From assembly GCA_963978905.1 (NCBI GenBank), contig OZ022259.1, positions 13,268,001 to 13,332,000 of the forward strand: a stretch of 64,000 nucleotides of DNA, read 5' to 3'. Positions 59,701 through 64,000 of the stretch are shown piece by piece. The stretch's first letter is position 1, and each line of letters begins with the position of its first letter. A program made the translations under genes and the position numbers. Under the pieces are notes generated by a model. The model was not told the origin of the DNA, did no database searches, and saw nothing but the letters and a program-made list of their open reading frames with translations. Origin of the DNA: Trichostrongylus colubriformis. Its lineage: Eukaryota; Nematoda; Chromadorea; Rhabditida; Trichostrongylidae.

Positions 59701-61464
59701 TATGTACGCAGCTATGTTCTGCCGGCGCCAACTATGAACGCGGCCTAACTCATTTTATTCGAGGAAAGGAAAAGATAGAACTTGAAATTGGCAGTTAGAA
59801 GTGAATTAGAATCAGAAGTTCGAAGTCCGAAAGCCCAACAGATTGTGATATCCCTATCATCACTACGCTACTAGCCTTCTGTTGAAGACCATCACCTTAC
59901 CTGGTGGTTAGCATTATTTACAGCAATAAATAATGGATTGTGCAATTGCCCTGGTCCATGTCCATTCGTGCCAAATTTCCCCACAAATAATCCGTTTTTG
60001 TCAAACATTTGCACCCGATGATTGTCCTTAACAAGAGTTATTGATGAACGTGGTCAATCTGATGACCCAGATCCTACCTTGTCGGCCACGTAGATCGTTC
60101 CCAGCTCGTCGACAGCAACACCCCATGGGTTGTTAAATTTGCCATTGGATTGTCCGTGACCACCGAACGAATTCAAGTACGTTCCGTCACTGTCGAAAAT
60201 GCAGACCCGATGATTGTATCGGTCAGATACAATCAACTTGGTCTTGAAAGTGGCGATCCCGGCAGCAGAGTCGAGTTGGCCACGTCCAGAGCCATAGCCG
60301 CCAAATTGCCGTAAAAACTTGCCTTCCCGATCGAATATACATACCCGATGATTGCTCGAATCGCATACGGCCAATGTCCCACCCCGAAGGGCACAAACTC
60401 CTCTGGGCCAATTCAGTTCACCCTCTTTGGCACCCTTACGACCAAAGATCACGCGAGGGCAACCACGTGCTCTCCATTCATTCAGTTCCCGTGATGCACT
60501 ACGACGACGAATGTTTCTTCGTTCTTCTTCGGTACTTGTCGAACTATCTAAACGGGAATCTCTCTCTTGTAATAACTGCTGTACACGCTGGGAGCAGAAC
60601 TGAGACGCAAGATCTGGGTTAGTTCGGGAACGCTGGAAGCGTTGACGTCTTCTTGCGAGCCATGCAGGTATCTCTGGCTGCTCACCTGTGAAATGTGTAA
60701 CCGGTATCGGTACACCTGGAGGTACGCTGGCAGCTGTAGCTATTGGTTCCTCTTCACGAGTAGTACTTGCAGCACGACATACGATACGGATGCGTGGTTT
60801 GGGACGATTTGCCTCCTCGGCCTCAGAATCGCTGGAAGCAGCACGAGATGCAGCTTGACGTTCTGCATGGGCTCTTCGAATCACCTCTACCTTCTCATTC
60901 AGTGATTCGTCATTGCTTGACGCTTGCCTGGGTAGTGGTGGCTTCCTCGCCGCCACTCGGGCCTCTTCCATATCTTCCTTTGATGGCTCAACCGCTCTTA
61001 TCAATGGAGCAGGACTCAGCGGTGGTTTCGGAGATCTCGGAACGGGATTTTCATCAACTCGAGGTTGCACTACGCGCTCTGGTCTTGGAACATTCAAGGG
61101 GGCAGGTTTCGTGGCCTGTTTTCGCTCCACTTGCCGTACGGGAGGTGCCTGTAAAGAACTGGGTAGAGAAGTTTGAAAGAGTTTGTAGTGAAGCACCGGC
61201 TGAAACAATTAGTTTACCTCCATTTTCGGAGTAGGAGCAGGAATATCAGGTACCGGGGTGGCATTGAGCGACGATGCATCGGGAGGTCTTGACCAAGGGC
61301 TTCGAGCAACCGATGAACCTTCACGGTCCGCAGGGGCCGATGATAAACCGTTTCGCTCGCTCCTCTCCATAGCAGAGCTTGTACCTCGAAGACGATTCCA
61401 TGCCTCCTCTTCTAACTGTTGACGGCGGCGATATCGCAGAGAGCCTTCGTCCATATCACGAGCA
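56721..61464 (-). CDS. nhl-1: NHL-repeat protein (TRIM-NHL type, nhl-1-like), 3' six exons; 5' end outside window
   Basis: Exons in transcript order: 61464-61218, 61148-60078, 60026-59901, 59510-59376, 59319-59278, 56867-56721 (stop TAA 56723-56721). All joins are GT..AG. The first exon shown starts in mid-codon behind acceptor TACTTCAG, so it is internal; an in-frame ATG at 61454 is a possible alternative start. The visible 588 residues consist of a Pro/Arg/Glu/Ser-rich linker (about 1-317, including a STSTEEERRNIRRRSASREL stretch) and six NHL repeats (about 318-588). Each repeat has the pattern G.G.L..P.GV...V.DS.NHR...FD..G.F...FG; examples are VCDSSNHRVCIFD, VSDRYNHRVCIFD, VADKDNHRVQMFD and ASDRENHRIQIF. 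NHL domains form a beta-propeller that binds RNA or protein. In C. elegans NHL-1 it follows a RING/B-box E3 ligase part, which I do not find here and expect beyond 64000. Introns are 69, 51, 390, 56 and 2410 bp. The NHL call is firm; orthology to nhl-1 rather than another TRIM-NHL is inferred. Confidence 0.88.
56933..58148. mobile_element. TA-flanked element in the last nhl-1 intron, 1216 bp
   Basis: TA at 56931-56932 and 58149-58150. Inverted ends CCCTAAAGTCCCATAGATAA and the near inverse (TTATCTATGGGACTCTAGGG), continuing GAGCGG. The interior is occupied by the 57114 mariner-type copy. No transposase seen. Confidence 0.7.
57114..57990. mobile_element. Mariner-type non-autonomous element (copy 2), nested
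   Basis: Begins TTAGGTTGTAAGGAAAGTTC after TA (57112-57113). Collinear with 34196-35071 through GCGAAAATGGCACTTTTTAG, TTTCAATTGATCAAAT, CCACCTCAAG and AGTGTAGCGAATC. The right terminal repeat is degraded. Confidence 0.75.
58380..58930. repeat. Low-copy repeat blocks in nhl-1 intron
   Basis: 58390-58510 shares GCAGCCGATGTACAAGTCAC and GATGCGGGATTTGATCTTCG-like blocks with 32150-32560. 58890-58925 is an ACACAGACATACAGACATAC tract like those at 14860 and 51520. Ends undefined. Confidence 0.4.
59616..59745. mobile_element. Short GGCCGC-type foldback (copy 3) in nhl-1 intron
   Basis: Ends GGCCGCGTTCATACTCTGCG and inverse (CTATGAACGCGGCC), bordered by TTA and TAA. The interior is shared with 36394-36559. 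It lies in the 390-bp intron 59511-59900. Confidence 0.75.
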
Positions 61465-63955
61465 CTGAAGTATTATTTTTCTAATATTCCATTGATAACC
61501 AACAAGCTATATTTTTCTACTTCCTATTCTACGAATGAAAGTACCGCTTTGAGTCGTTTGTGATGATTCCGCTTGAATTATACTGCCTCGACGGCAGGTG
61601 ACTAAAATTAACAACGTCGCTATAGATACTTAACAGCTCTAACTACTTTAGGCTAAATCTAATCTTTACCCAGAGTAGTACACTAATAGGGCTAATATAC
61701 TAATATTCGAAACAGCTTTTGCGCCAGCAGACCGTCACAGTTCATCGTACCACTCGATAGCGAGAATACTAATCCATAGAATCTAGTAAAGGGTCCATAC
61801 ACATATGACACATAAAAGCAGTTGTAAATCCGCAGATATCTAATTTAAAAAAAAACTGTCAGCACGGGATCCCATGATTCTGATCCGTCTCAATGCTACA
61901 TTGGACAAATTGTTTGAATAGAAACCCAAAAAAAACTCCCTTGCTTTAAGGCATAATCAAGATGAAATAACAGCGACTCGCTTGGATTCCCGCCGAACAA
62001 CCATTCAACAGTTGTCGACGGGCAGTCCAGAGTTTCGCGCCCAATTTTGATTTATCTCCCACGCTGGGCCACCGCCAAGTGACCGTCGCCACTTTGTTTC
62101 TATAGCCCTCAGCCGCGCCCCTTCGCCCCACCCGATCGGACGTCACTTTGAGGAGCTCTATCTCAGCTGGACATGCTGCTTTTATAATTAGTAAGCAGTC
62201 CTCTACGGTCTCGCACACGATACGCGCGTGAACAAAACCATAAGGGTTTGTGTCTTACCAAGATTTTAATTTTTCGCGTTGAACTTTGCACCTGGCCCAT
62301 AAAAAGCAAACACAGCGTAAATGTATAGAGTAGGGCAAGAACTCCATTTCCGTGCACGGTTTCTTTCAACGCCTTTTCATTAACTATTTCAAGAGTACAG
62401 GATCTGTGTAGACTAGAGACTCTTGCGAGATAAATCATCACCCGAGGAATTCGCGAAGAGAAGGTCGTATGTGGAGCGAAAGGAAAATGTATCCACCCCG
62501 GCCAAGTTGTGCTAACAGTAAGAGGAGGAAGTGGAAAAAGCGAAAAAGCGTGCTGAGTCACTGGCACAGTTTCTTGGTAAATTTTTTTGAACCCTTTAGA
62601 ACGAGCCATCGTGATGGTTTTTTCGCACTAAATTTTCTCGTTCAACTTTATCCCGAACAACTGCATCGGAAATTCTCTGAGAAACAGCACACTCACGTGA
62701 TTCTGGATGAAGGACGATCGCGGTCATTCGCACGCGAATCCTCATGACCGTGACGTGTGCGATGCTGATCGCTTTCGAGTGTCAGCCGGAAAGGACGAGG
62801 CAAGTACGACTGCTCCAGGGGAAGATACCTGGAAATGCTGATTGTCATGTGTTGAAGCGATATCGATCGATAGATACTTCACGACCCAGTCGAGTTTCTT
62901 TTAAAATCTGTATCGACTGGAGCATCTGCAACACCCATACTCGACATGTTGCTCCTATCACAAGACCTTTTTAACTTGTATTTAAACAAATGAAAGCCAG
63001 ATATATTGGAGGAGTCGATCGAACGATAGGATTACACCTACACACGTCTGCCTTCAGGAGTTGGACCACAGACACGCACAGCATTGGTACTATTGACTTT
63101 CCTGCTCACTTTGGTTTGACACCTATTTTGCAACCATGGCACTCCTAGGTGTCGAAGAAATTAATCGTTCCAGTACGATGCCTCCTCCCTCCCCGTCTAC
63201 AAGGACCGGATGACCCCTCTTAACAGGGACCGAGTACGACCCCTCTACATAAACCGAGTACGACCCCCCTTTCCTCACACTACAATACCAGCAACTGTTG
63301 CCATTTTATATATAGTTGCAATGTGTTGTATTGCTGTAATTGTATTTTTAGTGAAGCAACGAAATATTTATTTCACATTTCCTCACACGGGTTCGCTGTA
63401 AAGCACCCTTCGCGCTTCCCATCTGCCTACTGAAAACTTTAAATTCCAGCGCTTATCGCTGACCTCTGCAGATACGTTCTCCCGTTCCTCAGACCCCGCC
63501 AGGATCTCATAAAACTACGTTTGAGGATGTTATCATCATTTGAAGTGAAGCATCTTGGAATTTCGTCAAACTTTCCTCGATAGGACAGCTAATCGCATTC
63601 GGATGGATGGCTCTGGATAAGCAGTCATAAAACAGAAGCTCATCCGGTGTAGCTCATAATATGCTCTTAAGATTAACGCCCATGAGAACTTGGCACTTCA
63701 AAAGTACTGAGAAATCAGAGTTCAAAAACTGAATGAAAGAATATTCTATCTTTCGATGACACTGTGGGAACGGGATGCGTCAGATATTCTTCATCTTATT
63801 AGGTGAACTATGCTATTAACAATTCTATCGAGGTATAAATAAGTACACCAATAAGTAAATAAGAAACAGTAATGATAACAATAACCATAACAACAAAGTT
63901 CTTGAATTTTGATAGCTGCTGACCTGCGCTGCGAAATTACTTAGTAGTCATAATA
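61465..63955. other. Upstream intron or flank of the nhl-1-like gene
   Basis: No RING, B-box or other exon was recognised on the minus strand, so the intron before 61464 is at least 2.5 kb or the 5' exons are short. 62230-62375 is a family B MITE right arm (TTTTTCGCGTTGAACTTTGC, GCAAACACAGCGTAAATGTA). 63210-63270 has a short repeat GACCGAGTACGACCCC. An unassigned plus frame covers 62744-62974. Confidence 0.4.
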
Positions 63956-64000
63956 TTAGGTTGAACCATAATTTCTGTTACATTTTGACGAAAAATTCCA
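63956..64000. mobile_element. Start of a mariner element cut by the window edge
   Basis: TTAGGTTGAACCATAATTTC then TGTTACATTTTGACGAAAAA follows TA at 63954-63955. It matches the mariner end at 55262 and the inverse of its right end (CGTCATAGTGTAACAG). Confidence 0.8.

Noticed and set aside
61149..61208. First 20 residues of the long nhl-1 open frame (to 61208) as coding
   Set aside because: The stretch is a 69-bp intron (donor GTAAAC at 61217, acceptor TTCTTTACAG at 61149). Reading continues in phase from the exon at 61218.
61946..62609. 5' exons of the nhl-1-like gene on the minus strand
   Set aside because: The open frames coincide with a family B MITE arm and lack RING or B-box cysteine/histidine patterns.

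Overview
The window reads as nuclear DNA of a nematode, most likely a strongylid (hookworm-type) worm. The basis is two spliced genes with nematode-style introns (many of 51-80 bp, GT..AG, TTTCAG/TTTACAG-type acceptors) whose products match nematode families, plus mariner/Tc1 elements and many short non-autonomous DNA transposons. I see no bacterial operons, rRNA or CRISPR array. The species call is inference.

Two genes are well supported. On the + strand, 39326-45661 is an 11-exon, 407-codon-plus-stop gene for a dual oxidase maturation factor (doxa-1/DUOXA type), a multi-pass membrane protein needed for export and activity of DUOX, the H2O2-producing oxidase used in cuticle cross-linking. 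On the - strand, 61464-56721 holds the last six exons of a TRIM-NHL type protein, best matched to nematode nhl-1: a charged, low-complexity linker followed by six NHL repeats. Its RING/B-box exons are not visible and would lie beyond the right edge. The two genes are convergent with about 11 kb between them.

The rest (1-39.3 kb, 45.7-54.9 kb, 61.5-64 kb) is repeat-rich, with only a few weak orphan-exon candidates (20769, 26703, 27441, 33523). Recognisable families are: (a) an element carrying a 73-nt tRNA-like cloverleaf with perfect Pol III A and B boxes and a T4 terminator, in about nine full or partial copies, one pair forming a near-perfect palindrome at 21.2-21.8 kb; (b) foldback MITEs flanked by TTAA (piggyBac-like target site); (c) MITEs with GGGTG...CACCC ends and 9-bp target duplications (Mutator-like); (d) foldbacks starting GGCCGC (PIF/Harbinger-like); (e) 300-430 bp foldbacks with arms ending near TTTCCGTG; (f) mariner and Tc1-like elements, including a frameshifted mariner transposase nested in a Tc1-like element.

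The long introns of both genes nearly all contain one or more of these elements, while introns without an element stay at 51-80 bp. Transposon insertion therefore seems to explain gene length here. The strongest candidate for something undescribed is the mobile tRNA-like element: its cloverleaf sits inside an outer inverted repeat that extends the acceptor stem, and it has its own Pol III promoter and terminator, which is unusual for an ordinary SINE.
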